Of a DNA stretch of 64,000 nucleotides, positions 12,152 to 20,691 are shown piece after piece. The notes below the pieces were generated by a model, which ran no database searches, was not told the origin of the DNA, and worked only from the letters and a program-made list of their open reading frames with translations. The translations under genes and the position numbers were made by a program. Origin of the DNA: Actibacterium sp. XHP0104 (GTDB lineage: Bacteria; Pseudomonadota; Alphaproteobacteria; Rhodobacterales; Rhodobacteraceae); NCBI RefSeq assembly GCF_025751515.1, contig NZ_JAOWLE010000003.1, positions 62,001 through 126,000 on the forward strand, given 5' to 3'. Within the stretch, counting starts at the first letter, position 1. Each line of letters starts with the position of its first letter.

Positions 12152-12600
12152 GTCACGTCCCGTTCGGCGAATGTCAGCATCCGTTCCAGCGCATCCAGAA
12201 AGCGCGCGCGGTCGGCCTTGGCGAAGGCCTTGCCGCCGCCCTGGCGAAACGGATCGGCGGCGCGCAGGTCGGCCATCAGGTCGCGTGTCGCCAACACGTT
12301 GCCGATGTTGGCGGCGGTCAGGGCCTCGCCGTTATGTTTCAGCACCCGCGCGCCGGCCTCGACGCATTTGGCGGCCAGCGGGATGTCACCGGTGACCACC
12401 ACATCACCCGGCCCGGCGCGCTCGGCGATCCAGATATCGGCGATATCGGGGCCTTCGGGCACATAGACCATCTCGATCAGCGGGTTGGGCGAGGGCCGAA
12501 GCCCGCCGTTCGCGACCATGCGGACGGGCACGCGGCGACGGGTCGCCACGCGCTCGACCTCGGCCTTTACGGGGCAGGCATCGGCATCGACGTAGATCAC
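12148..12600 (-). CDS. YaiI/YqxD family protein (DUF188, UPF0178)
   Basis: A 150-residue protein of the UPF0178 family with the typical opening [19 protein letters not shown], internal [17 protein letters not shown] and [12 protein letters not shown]. The acidic D-x-D pattern and GDIPLA resemble PIN-like nuclease folds, but no activity is established for the family. It overlaps fghA upstream (4 bp) and the HAD gene downstream (4 bp), so fghA, this gene and the HAD gene form one tightly coupled minus-strand operon. Confidence 0.9.
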   Translation of the reverse strand: MIYVDADACPVKAEVERVATRRRVPVRMVANGGLRPSPNPLIEMVYVPEGPDIADIWIAERAGPGDVVVTGDIPLAAKCVEAGARVLKHNGEALTAANIGNVLATRDLMADLRAADPFRQGGGKAFAKADRARFLDALERMLTFAERDVT

Positions 12601-13427
12601 CCGTAAAGGGCCTCGGCATGAAAGGCGATGTGATCTTCGATGAACGACGACACAAAGAAATAGCTGTGATCATAGCCCTTTTGCATGCGGAACGTGCCCT
12701 CCTGGCGGCGGGCGGCCATGGCGTTTGCCAGGGCCTCGGGGCGCAGCAGTTCAAGGAACTGGTCGCTGGCGCCCTGATCAATCAGCACCGGGCCGTTGAA
12801 CCCGGTCTCGGCCATCAGCAGGCTGCTGTCGTGACGCGCCCAGGCGGCGGTATCATCGCCCAGGTAGGCGCCCAGTTGCTTGCGGCCCCAATCCGATTGC
12901 GTGGGGTTGGCGATGGGCGAAAAGGCCGACACCGAGGCGAACCGGCCCGGCAGGTTCATGGCCAGGGTCAGCGCGCCGTGCCCACCCATGGAATGGCCGG
13001 TGATGGCCTGTCGTTCTTCGTCCACGGCGAAATTGTTGATCACCACGCGGGGCAGCTCATCTGCGATGTAATCCCACATGCGGAAATGCGGGGCCCAGGG
13101 CTTTTGCGTGGCGTTCACATAGAACCCAGCACCCTGCCCCAGATCGTAATCGTCGTGATCGGCCACGCCCTCGCCCCGCGGCGAGGTGTCGGGGAAAACC
13201 AGCGCGATGCCCTGCTCGGCGGCCCAGGCCTGGGCGCCCGCCTTGGTCATGGCGTTTTCATGGGTGCAGGTCAGGCCCGACAGATACCACAAGACCGGAA
13301 CCGGGCCGTGTTCGGCCTCGGCCGGCAGGAACAGGCCAAAGGTCATATCACCGCCACAGGCGTCGGAGGCGTGTTTATAGACGCCCTGCGTGCCGCCAAA
13401 GCATTTGTTTTCCGAAAGAGCTTCCAT
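12597..13427 (-). CDS. fghA: S-formylglutathione hydrolase
   Basis: A 276-residue alpha/beta hydrolase of the esterase D family. The nucleophile elbow is [13 protein letters not shown] (Ser ~146), the acid is in [10 protein letters not shown], and the catalytic His is in KGYDHSYFF; the N-terminal [11 protein letters not shown] oxyanion segment is also typical. It hydrolyses S-formylglutathione to formate and glutathione, the second step of glutathione-dependent formaldehyde oxidation. The first enzyme of that route is at 31129-32241 in this window, next to a formaldehyde-producing methanethiol oxidase. The gene leads an operon with the DUF188 and HAD genes. Confidence 0.96.
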   Translation of the reverse strand: MEALSENKCFGGTQGVYKHASDACGGDMTFGLFLPAEAEHGPVPVLWYLSGLTCTHENAMTKAGAQAWAAEQGIALVFPDTSPRGEGVADHDDYDLGQGAGFYVNATQKPWAPHFRMWDYIADELPRVVINNFAVDEERQAITGHSMGGHGALTLAMNLPGRFASVSAFSPIANPTQSDWGRKQLGAYLGDDTAAWARHDSSLLMAETGFNGPVLIDQGASDQFLELLRPEALANAMAARRQEGTFRMQKGYDHSYFFVSSFIEDHIAFHAEALYG

Positions 13428-13445
13428 GTTTCTCCCCTGTTTTTG

Positions 13446-14369
13446 TTACGCCACCAGCCACACAACCGTCGATACCGTCACGATACTGGCCAGCGTTGAC
13501 AGCAGAATAGAGGCGGAAACCCGCTGCGGGGCAACCCCGTAATGCTGGGCCAGAATATAGACATTGCCCGCCACCGGCAGCGCCGCCGCCGCGATCATCA
13601 CCCCGGCAGCATAGGGCGCGACCTGAAACAGCATCAGCGCCGTCACCGCCACGGCGGCCGGGTGCAGCACCAGTTTCGCGAACGACAGCCAGCCGGCCAC
13701 GGCCAGGCGTTCGGCCGATTTCGAGGCCAGCGAGCCTCCGATCGCAAACAGCGCGCCGGGGGTGGCGGCGGCGCCCAGGATGCCCAGGAAATCGTTCATC
13801 GGGGTCGGGATCGGCAGGCGCGCCGCCGACCAGCCCAGCCCCAGCACGATCGACACGATCATCGGGTTGCGGATCAGCCCGCCCCCGACCGTGCGCAGAA
13901 TGCCCAGCGACATGCGCCCGTCGCGCGCGCCGGTGATCAAGATGACGATCAGGCTGCCGAACACGATCAGATCGACCGCCAGCACCAGCATCACCGGCCC
14001 GATCGCCGCCTCGCCCAGCAGCATCACCAGCATCGGCACGCCCAGAAAGCCCACGTTGCCGACCACGCCGCACTGGGCCTCGACCGCGGCCTCTTGCACG
14101 CCGCGCCCGCGCAGCAGCGCCACCAGCGTCACCAGCAGGTAAACCGCGCCCGTGCCCAGCACATAGGCGGCGACGAAATCCCAATCCAGCACCTCGGCCA
14201 GCGACAGGTTGGCCGAGAACCGGAACAGCATCGCCGACAGCGCGAAATAGAACACGAACCGCGTCAGCGCGGCGTTGGCCTCGGGGCTGAAAAAGCGCGT
14301 GCGCCCGGCCCCATAGCCCAGCCCGATCAGCGCAAAGAACGGCAGGGTTTGCAGCAGAACCGGCAGCAT
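13446..14369 (-). CDS. AEC family transporter (auxin efflux carrier-type)
   Basis: A 307-residue integral membrane protein with about ten hydrophobic segments in two repeats, the AEC/BASS-like layout. Characteristic regions are FFALIGLGYGAGR, an internal polar break, and the second-half GAAATPGALFAIGGSLA. Bacterial AEC members export or import dicarboxylates and other organic anions such as malate; the substrate here is unknown. It directly follows the MbfA-like gene (start one base before that gene's stop) and lies 18 bp from fghA. Confidence 0.87.
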   Translation of the reverse strand: MLPVLLQTLPFFALIGLGYGAGRTRFFSPEANAALTRFVFYFALSAMLFRFSANLSLAEVLDWDFVAAYVLGTGAVYLLVTLVALLRGRGVQEAAVEAQCGVVGNVGFLGVPMLVMLLGEAAIGPVMLVLAVDLIVFGSLIVILITGARDGRMSLGILRTVGGGLIRNPMIVSIVLGLGWSAARLPIPTPMNDFLGILGAAATPGALFAIGGSLASKSAERLAVAGWLSFAKLVLHPAAVAVTALMLFQVAPYAAGVMIAAAALPVAGNVYILAQHYGVAPQRVSASILLSTLASIVTVSTVVWLVA

Positions 14370-15347
14370 CTAGCCGCTGCCGATCAGAACGCCCGCCGAA
14401 AAGACCAGCGCGCCGCCCAGAACCACCTGCATGGCCGCGCGCCAGAACGGCGTATCCATGTATTTCTTTTGTATCCAGGCGATGGCCCACAGCTCGACGA
14501 ACACCACGATCATGGCGATGCTGGTCGCCGTCCAGAAATGCGGAATAAGATAGGGCAGCGCGTGGCCCAGCCCACCCACGGCGGTCATCACGCCCGAAGC
14601 GATACCGCGTTTCAGGGGCGAGCCACGGCCCGAGATCTCGCCGTCATCCGAGGCGGCCTCGGTAAAGCCCATGGAAATGCCCGCGCCCACCGACGCGGCC
14701 AGACCCACAAGGAAGGTGGTCCAGGTATCTTGCGTCGCAAAGGCGGTCGCAAAGATCGGCGCCAGCGTCGAGACAGAGCCATCCATCAGCCCCGCCAGCC
14801 CCGGCTGCACCCAGGTCAGAACGAACTGGCGATGGGCGGTGCGGGACTCTTGCTCGCGCGTGTCGTCGTCCAGATGCTCTTGCACCAGGTTATCAGCGGC
14901 GCGGGTATGGCCGGCCTCGGCCGCGGCCAGATCGCCCAACAGCTTGCGCGTGTCGGCATCCTGGGTGCGGGCGGCGGCGGTCTCATAGAACCTTTGGGCG
15001 GCGCGCTCCATCGCCTCTGCCTCGTCGCGCATCCGATCAAGGCCAAGGTTCTGCACCAGCCAGACCGGACGACGGTGATAGAACCCCGACACGTGCTCGC
15101 GCCGGATCAGCGGGATGGTCGGGCCAAAGCGTTTCTCGTGCAGATCGATCAGGCGGTGGCGGTGCTCGTCCTCTTCGGCGGCCATGCCGTCAAAGATCTT
15201 GGCGGAATCGGGAAAGTCGGCGCGCAGGTTCGCGGCATAGGTGCGATAGATGCGCGCGTCGTCTTCCTCGGACGAGATCGCCAGAGCGATGATCTCCTGC
15301 TCTGACAGGTCGGAAAAACGGCGACGGGAACTGATACCGGGAATCAT
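14370..15347 (-). CDS. mbfA: Membrane-bound ferritin MbfA (rubrerythrin domain + VIT1/CCC1 transporter)
   Basis: A 325-residue fusion. Residues ~1-160 are a ferritin-like/rubrerythrin helical domain with the di-iron ligands visible (ISSEEDDARIYR, MAAEEDEHRHRLID, LAAAEAGHTRAAD). Residues ~175-325 are a VIT1/CCC1-type membrane domain (PGLAGLMDGSVSTLAPIF, VGAGISMGFTEAASD, then further hydrophobic segments). In Bradyrhizobium and Agrobacterium MbfA exports iron and protects from iron and peroxide stress under Irr control; that function is inferred here. I do not see a convincing Irr box upstream. The divergent neighbour is a TetR regulator, with a palindromic operator between them. Confidence 0.9.
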   Translation of the reverse strand: MIPGISSRRRFSDLSEQEIIALAISSEEDDARIYRTYAANLRADFPDSAKIFDGMAAEEDEHRHRLIDLHEKRFGPTIPLIRREHVSGFYHRRPVWLVQNLGLDRMRDEAEAMERAAQRFYETAAARTQDADTRKLLGDLAAAEAGHTRAADNLVQEHLDDDTREQESRTAHRQFVLTWVQPGLAGLMDGSVSTLAPIFATAFATQDTWTTFLVGLAASVGAGISMGFTEAASDDGEISGRGSPLKRGIASGVMTAVGGLGHALPYLIPHFWTATSIAMIVVFVELWAIAWIQKKYMDTPFWRAAMQVVLGGALVFSAGVLIGSG

Positions 15348-15433
15348 GGTTTCTGCCTTGTCTGTGCTGACCCAAACCTATGCCATGTGCAGACTGCATC
15401 AAGGTGTTATGCCGTCGCAACTTGCCGAAACTG

Positions 15434-15445
15434 AACTGATCAGTT
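15434..15445. promoter_or_regulatory. Palindromic operator candidate, TetR type
   Basis: AACTGATCAGTT is a perfect 12-bp palindrome, with an extra upstream AACTGA half-copy overlapping it. It lies 30 bp before the TetR-family start and 87 bp before the divergent mbfA start. Perfect short palindromes between a TetR gene and a divergent target are the usual self-regulatory operator arrangement. Confidence 0.6.
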
Positions 15446-15474
15446 TATAATCGGTCGATCAAGGGATGATCGCC

Positions 15475-16101
15475 ATGGCAGCATTTGCCGAACAGATTCG
15501 CAAAGGTCGGAAATTCGACCAGGTTCTCGACGGCGCGCGCGAGGTGTTCATGCGCGACGGCTATGAGGGCGCCAGCGTCGATGACATCGCCCGCGCGGCC
15601 GGTGTGTCGAAGGCCACGCTTTACAGCTATTTCCCCGACAAGCGGCTGCTGTTTCTCGAGGCGGCCCGCAGCGAATGTCAACGACAGGCCCGCCGCGCGC
15701 TGGATCAGCTTGACCCCGCAGCGCCGGTAGAGCACGCCCTGCGCACCGCGGCCGAACATATGATCGGGTTCCTGCTGTCGACATTCGGGCAAGGCGTTTA
15801 CCGGCTGTGCGTGGCCGAAAGCGACCGTTTCCCCGAGCTGGGGCAGATGTTCTATGCCTCGGGCCCGGCCCATGTCCGCGAGCAGATCAGCGCCTATCTG
15901 CAATACGCCACGGCGCGCGGCGACCTGGCGATCACCGATTTCGACCTGGCAGCGGACCAGTTCACCGAACTGTGCCGGGCGGATCTGTTTCCCAAGGTGA
16001 TCTTTGGCGTGCAGACCCGGTTTTCCGAGTCCGAGATCCGCCGCGTCATCGACGGCGCGATCTCAACCTTCATGGCCCGCTACGGCACCCACCGGGGTTA
16101 A
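15475..16101 (+). CDS. TetR/AcrR family transcriptional regulator
   Basis: A 208-residue TetR-type repressor. The N-terminal HTH is clear (GASVDDIARAAGVSKATLYSYF, then PDKRLLFLEA) and the C-terminal ligand/dimer domain resembles the AcrR-like C-terminal family (FRQGVYRLCVAESDRFPELG pattern). The ATG at 15475 is chosen over the one at 15466 because AAGGG at 15461-15465 has correct spacing only for the inner ATG. The palindrome at 15434-15445 suggests autoregulation and control of mbfA. Its last bases overlap the convergent NYN gene by 4 bp. Confidence 0.9.
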   Translation: MAAFAEQIRKGRKFDQVLDGAREVFMRDGYEGASVDDIARAAGVSKATLYSYFPDKRLLFLEAARSECQRQARRALDQLDPAAPVEHALRTAAEHMIGFLLSTFGQGVYRLCVAESDRFPELGQMFYASGPAHVREQISAYLQYATARGDLAITDFDLAADQFTELCRADLFPKVIFGVQTRFSESEIRRVIDGAISTFMARYGTHRG

Positions 16102-16814
16102 TCGCGCCGCCGCACCTGAATGTGGTTACCGGTGCTGCGCATCTCGAACCGCTTTAGCGCCGACATCAGATCCTTTAGCTTTTTATGGCCGTAGGTACGG
16201 GTATCGAAATCCGGCGTCTCAGCGATCAGCGCCTTGCCCAGCGCGGCCAGGGAATACCATTCGTCGTCCTGTTCCAGCTTGTCCATCGCCCGCAAAATCA
16301 GCGGCACAGCCTGGGCCGGAGACTGCTTGCCCGAACCCGCCGGCGCGGCGCCCTTGTCGCCCGGCGCCGGGTCTTCGACGATGTTCTCGATCAGGATGAA
16401 CCGGTTGCAGACCGCGCGCACGCTGTTGGGGGTCTTTGCCTCTCCGATTCCGTAGACCACCAGCCCCTGTTCGCGAATACGGCTGGCAAGGCGGGTGAAA
16501 TCGCTGTCGGACGAGACCAGAACGAACCCGTCAAAGCGACCGGTATGCAGAATATCCATCGCGTCGATCACCATGCCGATATCGCTGGCATTCTTGCCCT
16601 TGGTATTGGCCGATTCCTGATGGGTGACCAGACCCAGGTCGCGGGCCTTGCCCGACCAGTCGCCCAGCTGCGGCGATTTCCAGTCGCCATAGACCCGCCG
16701 CAGGGCCGGTTCGCCCAGCGCGGTGATCTCGTTGAGGATTGCCTCGGCATGCTTTGCCGGAATGTTGTCGGCATCGATCAGAACCGCCAGCAAGGGGCGT
16801 TCGTTGAGGGACAT
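16098..16814 (-). CDS. NYN domain protein with C-terminal OST-HTH/LOTUS domain (LabA/DUF88 type)
   Basis: A 238-residue two-domain protein. Residues ~1-150 are a NYN/PIN-like nuclease domain with the acidic residues AVLIDADNIP, ASDIGMVIDAMDIL and FVLVSSDSDFTRLA. Residues ~165-235 match an OST-HTH/LOTUS RNA-binding module (WYSLAALGKALIAETPDFD, YGHKKLKDLMSALKRFEM). Together these point to an RNA-processing or RNA-binding protein; physiological targets are unknown. It is convergent with and overlaps the TetR gene by 4 bp. Confidence 0.88.
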   Translation of the reverse strand: MSLNERPLLAVLIDADNIPAKHAEAILNEITALGEPALRRVYGDWKSPQLGDWSGKARDLGLVTHQESANTKGKNASDIGMVIDAMDILHTGRFDGFVLVSSDSDFTRLASRIREQGLVVYGIGEAKTPNSVRAVCNRFILIENIVEDPAPGDKGAAPAGSGKQSPAQAVPLILRAMDKLEQDDEWYSLAALGKALIAETPDFDTRTYGHKKLKDLMSALKRFEMRSTGNHIQVRRRD

Positions 16815-16880
16815 GTATAAGCCTATTTTTCACGGGTTACGTGGACTGCTCACCCGGCATTGGTTGCGGTCAGGGCCGGC

Positions 16881-17318
16881 CTAGTTCTGCTCGGCACGAT
16901 AGCTGGTGTGACAGGCTTTGCAACTGCCGCCCAGGCGCGACAAGGCCGGGCCAAGATCCGCCTGGCTTTCGATCGTGATCGAGGTGGCGATCGTGGTCAG
17001 CTCATCTGCCTTGGCGGTGAAATCGGGCCAGTTTTCCCAGATATCGGGCTTGGCCTCGGATTTTGGGTCGGTTTCGGGGGCCTGAAACCGCTCGGGGATG
17101 GCGCTGGCGCGGGCCGAGATGCGGGCAACAGCCTCGGCGGCGATTTCAGGGTCGAAATCCGCCGCCCCCTTGGCCATTTCGCCAAGGCGTTTCATCTGGG
17201 CGGCGATCCGCATCATGTTTTCCATACGGTCCTGCACGACCGGGTTGTGCACGTTGGAATGCCCATAAGCGGCCCCCGCAACGATCAGGATAGTGAATGT
17301 CAGAATGGTACGTCGCAT
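16881..17318 (-). CDS. Cytochrome c' (class II c-type cytochrome)
   Basis: A 145-residue periplasmic cytochrome with an N-terminal Sec signal (RTILTFTILIVAGAAYG, cleavage ~19). The single haem motif CKACH is close to the C-terminus (SCKACHTSYRAEQN), as in class II cytochromes c', with four amphipathic helices before it. Members bind haem in a four-helix bundle and interact with NO or act in electron transfer; the role here is not evident. The residue MENMMRIAAQMKRLGEMAKG holds the Met/Leu/Phe distal-face region. Confidence 0.9.
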   Translation of the reverse strand: MRRTILTFTILIVAGAAYGHSNVHNPVVQDRMENMMRIAAQMKRLGEMAKGAADFDPEIAAEAVARISARASAIPERFQAPETDPKSEAKPDIWENWPDFTAKADELTTIATSITIESQADLGPALSRLGGSCKACHTSYRAEQN

Positions 17319-17366
17319 CGGTTTCCCTGTCAGTTTGAGGCAGGCTATCGCAGACCCGCCGCGGGG

Positions 17367-17405
17367 AAAAGAAAAAGCCCCGCCCCGGAAAACCGGACGC
17401 GAGGC
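17367..17405 (-). terminator. Intrinsic terminator after the small-RNA candidate
   Basis: On the minus strand a GC-rich stem (GCCTCGCGTCCGG against CCGGGGCGGGGC, with one bulge and G-U pairs, TTTT loop) is followed by TTTTTCTTTT. This has both the stem and the U-tract of a Rho-independent terminator. Confidence 0.8.
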
Positions 17406-17410
17406 TCTTG

Positions 17411-17480
17411 CAGCATGACCCCGGTGCCGCGGGCTGGGTGGGGGCTATTAATCCACGGCACCGGGTTAGCTCTCATGCTA
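17411..17480 (-). ncRNA. Unassigned structured small RNA or leader (candidate)
   Basis: Read on the minus strand, this segment can fold into a long hairpin. An outer 8-bp stem pairs 17480-17473 with 17411-17418. After a 7-nt bulge, an inner 13-bp stem (CCCGGTGCCGTGG with CCGCGGCACCGGG, one G-U) is closed by a ~20-nt loop. It is followed directly by a strong intrinsic terminator (17367-17405). The transcript would end before the cytochrome c' gene, so it would be a free RNA of about 100-130 nt. A short frame beginning ATGAGAGC runs through it. I do not recognise an RNA family. Boundaries are approximate. Confidence 0.5.
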
Positions 17481-17603
17481 TGTCCCTTTTGTCGCCCCCA
17501 AACCGGGCTGCGCAGAGGCGTGCAAGGGGAATTGCGGGGGTCTTTTTGGGGCAAAACGGGGGCAGCGCTTGATTTCAAACCGCTTCGGCGTCAGATTCTA
17601 AGT

Positions 17604-17948
17604 ATGAACATGCAACCGCCCACATCGTTTCCAGCGCAGGGCCTGACCGACAGGGTCAGCTTTGACCGAAACGAATTGGGAATCATCCTGACCCTATATG
17701 GTCAGATGGTCGCGGCGGGGGAATGGCGCGATTACGGCATGTCGTTCCTGCGCGAGGTGGCGGTGTTCTCGATTTTTCGCCGCGCGGCCGAGCATCCGCT
17801 TTACAACATCGAAAAGCGCCCGCGCCTGCGCGACCGGCAGGGGCAGTATTCGGTGATCGGCATGGATGGGCGCATTCTGAAACGCGGGCATGACCTGAAA
17901 ACCGTGCTGCGCGTACTGGAAAAAAAGCTGATCCGTATCGTCGAATAA
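17604..17948 (+). CDS. DUF2794 domain-containing protein
   Basis: A 114-residue protein matching the alphaproteobacterial DUF2794 family: VSFDRNELGIILTLYGQMVA, WRDYGMSFLREVAVFSIFRR, RPRLRDRQGQYSVIGMDG and ILKRGHDLKTVLRVLEKK are its conserved blocks. The function is unknown. The ATG at 17604 starts the family-like region; the open frame continues upstream, but only through non-coding-looking sequence. It is convergent with the NlpC/P60 gene (8-bp gap) and divergent from the small-RNA candidate. Confidence 0.88.
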   Translation: MNMQPPTSFPAQGLTDRVSFDRNELGIILTLYGQMVAAGEWRDYGMSFLREVAVFSIFRRAAEHPLYNIEKRPRLRDRQGQYSVIGMDGRILKRGHDLKTVLRVLEKKLIRIVE

Positions 17949-17956
17949 TCGCGCGT

Positions 17957-18745
17957 TTACAGCCGCTTATGTGCTGTGACCGGCCCGCCGCCCTGATCCG
18001 CAATGCGGGCGATGGCGGTTTCGATCGGCTCATAGGCCACCGCCATGTGATGGGCATTGGCATGGATCAGCGTCTGATCATCCACCGCCATGGCCACGTG
18101 GCCTTTCCAGAACAACAGATCGCCGCGACAGGGCGCGCTGCCCTGCGGCAGGGCCGAGCCCAGCGCCGCCTCTTGCAGGTCGCTGTCGCCCGGGCATTCG
18201 ATGCGCGAGGCCAGCAGCGCGGCCTGCACCAGCCCGGAACAGTCAATGCCCAGCGTGCTGTTCCCGCCCCAAAGATAGGGCACGCCGAAATGCATCTGCG
18301 CCACCGTCACCGGGTCGGCAAAGGGCGCGTTCAGCGGGCGTAGATGCGGCTTGGGCACGAAATGCCCCTGGTCGGTCTCGAAAAAATTACCGCTGGCCGA
18401 GACCACCCGCAGCCGCGCGCCGAATCCCAGCCAGATCGCGCCGGGCACCTTGATATCGGGGCGCGGGTAAAGATGCGTGGCCGGCACCGCCACGCGGTGC
18501 GTCGTGTCATTGGGGGCGGTCAGCAGGTCGGCCTCGACATAGCCGACATAGCCATCGCGGGCGGCCTGGACATAGCTCATGCCATCGCGGGTCTCGAACA
18601 CCTGCACATGCTCGCCCCATTGCAGCTGCCGGTCGCGAGTGGCGCGGTCGGGCGCGCGCCACAGGTCGGCCACAGCGACGCCGATCTGCGCGGGCGTGCC
18701 GCCGGTCTGGCCGTTGGCGGGGGTCAGGCGGGGATCATGGCTCAT
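17957..18745 (-). CDS. NlpC/P60 family cell-wall peptidase
   Basis: A 262-residue C40 peptidase. An N-terminal SH3b-like region (~15-80) and a linker precede the catalytic domain (~145-262). The active-site Cys is in GIDCSGLVQAALLA; the first His is in FWKGHVAMAVDDQTLIHANA, with the second His/polar residue in LIHANAHHMAV. Such enzymes cut D-Glu-diaminopimelate bonds in peptidoglycan peptides; without a signal peptide it may act on recycled muropeptides in the cytoplasm. It overlaps the upstream M17 aminopeptidase gene by 4 bp, which suits joint peptide turnover. Confidence 0.9.
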   Translation of the reverse strand: MSHDPRLTPANGQTGGTPAQIGVAVADLWRAPDRATRDRQLQWGEHVQVFETRDGMSYVQAARDGYVGYVEADLLTAPNDTTHRVAVPATHLYPRPDIKVPGAIWLGFGARLRVVSASGNFFETDQGHFVPKPHLRPLNAPFADPVTVAQMHFGVPYLWGGNSTLGIDCSGLVQAALLASRIECPGDSDLQEAALGSALPQGSAPCRGDLLFWKGHVAMAVDDQTLIHANAHHMAVAYEPIETAIARIADQGGGPVTAHKRL

Positions 18746-20124
18746 AGCGACCAGCGATCCGACAGCGCCGCCAACAGTGCCCGCGCGCCCTGCCCGGTGC
18801 CGCCCTTGGTGCGGGCGGGGGCGGGTTTGGGCGCCCAGCCATAGATGTCGAAATGGGCGTAGGGCGCGCCCTGGGTGAACCGACGCAGGAACAGCGCGGC
18901 GGTGATCGACCCGGCAAATCCGCCCGACGGCGCGTTGTCGAGATCGGCGATGCCCGGCTCGATCATGGCCTCGTAGGGCATGTGGAACGGCATCCGCCAG
19001 ACCGGATCGGCCACTGTGGGCGCGGCCTGCGTCAGCCCGGCGGCCAGCGTGTCGTCATCGGTATAAAAGGGCGCCAAATCAGGCCCCACGGCAACCCGCG
19101 CAGCGCCGGTCAGCGTGGCCATCGAAACGATCAGGTCGGTGTCTTCCTCGCTGGCAAGGGTCAACGCGTCGGCCAGCACCAGCCGGCCCTCGGCATCGGT
19201 GTTGTTCACCTCGACCGTCTTACCCAGGCGCGAGGTCAGGATATCGCCCGGCCGGAAGGCATTGCCGGCCACCGCGTTTTCGACCGCCGGGATCAGCACC
19301 CGCAGCCGCACGGGCAGGCCCAGCGCCATAATCATATGCGCCAGCCCCAACACGGTGGCCGCGCCGCCCATGTCTTTTTTCATCAACAGCATCGACGACG
19401 ACGGCTTAATGTCCAGCCCGCCGGTGTCGAAACACACGCCCTTGCCGACCAGCGTCAGGCGCGGGCCAGCATCGCCCCAGCGCAGGTCCAGCAGGCGGGG
19501 GGCCTGCTCGGCGGCGCGGCCCACGGCGTGGATCATCGGGAAATTCTGGGCCAGCAGGTCATCACCGCGAATGGCCGAGACCTGAGCGCCATGCTGCGCG
19601 GCGAGGGCAAACACCGCATCCTCCAGCGCCTCGGGGCCCATATCGGCGGCGGGAGTGTTGATCAGGTCGCGGGTCAGGGCCTCTCCCGCCGCCAGAATCT
19701 CCAGCCGCGCGGCATCAACGCCCGCGGGTGCAACCAGATGGGCCTTGGGGGCAGATTGGCCGCGATAGCGATCGAACCGATAGCCCGCCATCAGCCAGCC
19801 CAGCGCCTCTTGCGCGAGGTCGTCGCCGGTCAGGTCAGAGACCAGCCGCCAGTCGCCCTTGGGCAGCCGGGACCGGGCGGCGGCCAGGTGAAACCGGCCG
19901 CGCGCGCGGGCATCAGTTGTGCCATAACCCGCAACCGCGCCGGCAATGCCGCCCTGCCCGTCGGGCAACAGCGCAACCGCACCGATCGCCGCGTCAAACC
20001 CCGTGGCGCGCAGCCAGGCGGCCTGGGCAGCGGGCAGCTGGGTCAGCCAGTGGTCAAGCCCGTCCTGGGCGACAAGATAAAGCGGCAGGGCGGTTTCGCT
20101 GTCGGGCGCAAAGCAAAGCGGCAT
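18742..20124 (-). CDS. Leucyl aminopeptidase family protein (M17)
   Basis: A 460-residue M17 metallopeptidase. The two-metal site is intact: GKGVCFDTGGLDIKPSSSM provides Lys and Asp ligands, KKDMGGAA the next Asp, and the family signature NTDAEGRLVLADAL the Asp/Glu pair. The N-terminal ~150 residues are the variable M17 domain. The enzyme removes N-terminal residues from cytoplasmic peptides. It is the first gene of a two-gene operon with the NlpC/P60 peptidase. The E. coli PepA type has ~500 residues, so this is the shorter alphaproteobacterial type. Confidence 0.93.
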   Translation of the reverse strand: MPLCFAPDSETALPLYLVAQDGLDHWLTQLPAAQAAWLRATGFDAAIGAVALLPDGQGGIAGAVAGYGTTDARARGRFHLAAARSRLPKGDWRLVSDLTGDDLAQEALGWLMAGYRFDRYRGQSAPKAHLVAPAGVDAARLEILAAGEALTRDLINTPAADMGPEALEDAVFALAAQHGAQVSAIRGDDLLAQNFPMIHAVGRAAEQAPRLLDLRWGDAGPRLTLVGKGVCFDTGGLDIKPSSSMLLMKKDMGGAATVLGLAHMIMALGLPVRLRVLIPAVENAVAGNAFRPGDILTSRLGKTVEVNNTDAEGRLVLADALTLASEEDTDLIVSMATLTGAARVAVGPDLAPFYTDDDTLAAGLTQAAPTVADPVWRMPFHMPYEAMIEPGIADLDNAPSGGFAGSITAALFLRRFTQGAPYAHFDIYGWAPKPAPARTKGGTGQGARALLAALSDRWSL

Positions 20125-20184
20125 GATTTTCCTCTGTGGGTTTTGGCCCAGACTAGAGGGATTGCGCGCGCCCGCAAGCGGGGA

Positions 20185-20568
20185 TCAGCCCGAAAGGTCG
20201 CGCAGATCCCACACCATTTTCAGCGTCCGCTGCATCACCCGGTCAAGCCGCGCCATTACCGCCGCCAATGCGACCGGATCACCCCGGCGGGCCAGCAGGG
20301 CCACATCACCCGACACCCGCGCCAGGCTGTCAAAGCCCAGCGGATCGGCAATGTTGCGCATCCGCGTCGCGGTACGGGCCATTTCCGCCCCGCCATCCGC
20401 GGCACCATGGTGCGCGCGTAGCCGCAGCAGCAGGGTTTCCAGCTCTGCCACAGCGCGGCCCAGGGCGCGGTGCGCCCGCGCCTCACCCATTTCTATATAG
20501 AATCCGGCCAAACGATCCGCGTCCATCGACAACGGTTCGTCCCGCCGCAAGATACTTACCCCTTGCAC
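20185..20568 (-). CDS. Conserved hypothetical protein (127 aa, helical)
   Basis: A small, mainly helical protein with no signal or membrane segment. Leu/Ala-rich helices are seen at ARAHRALGRAVAELETLLLRL, DSLARVSGDVALLARRGD and VMARLDRVMQRTLKMVWDL. I favour a GTG start at 20568, because GGAGG lies five bases before it; the frame remains open to 20580. It is next to the M17 gene on the same strand (60-bp gap). I do not recognise the family, though the composition and codon use look genuinely coding. Confidence 0.6.
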   Translation of the reverse strand: MQGVSILRRDEPLSMDADRLAGFYIEMGEARAHRALGRAVAELETLLLRLRAHHGAADGGAEMARTATRMRNIADPLGFDSLARVSGDVALLARRGDPVALAAVMARLDRVMQRTLKMVWDLRDLSG

Positions 20569-20691
20569 AAAGACCTCCACACCACCACATTTCCCTCACC
20601 GACCCCATTGTCGCGCGCCAGCCTCAACAAACCGTTTTCGCGCAACGGATAAAACGTTCAAACTTGGGATAAATACGGCTAGAATTCTCTC

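Noticed and set aside
15348-15474. Search for an Irr (ICE) box upstream of mbfA
   Set aside because: No convincing TTTAGAA-N-TTCTAAA-like or related AT-rich motif was found; only the TetR-type palindrome stands out.
17345-17578. A 77-codon minus-strand frame over the small-RNA region
   Set aside because: It reads straight through the terminator stem and U-tract; at most a short internal leader peptide starting near 17477 could be real.
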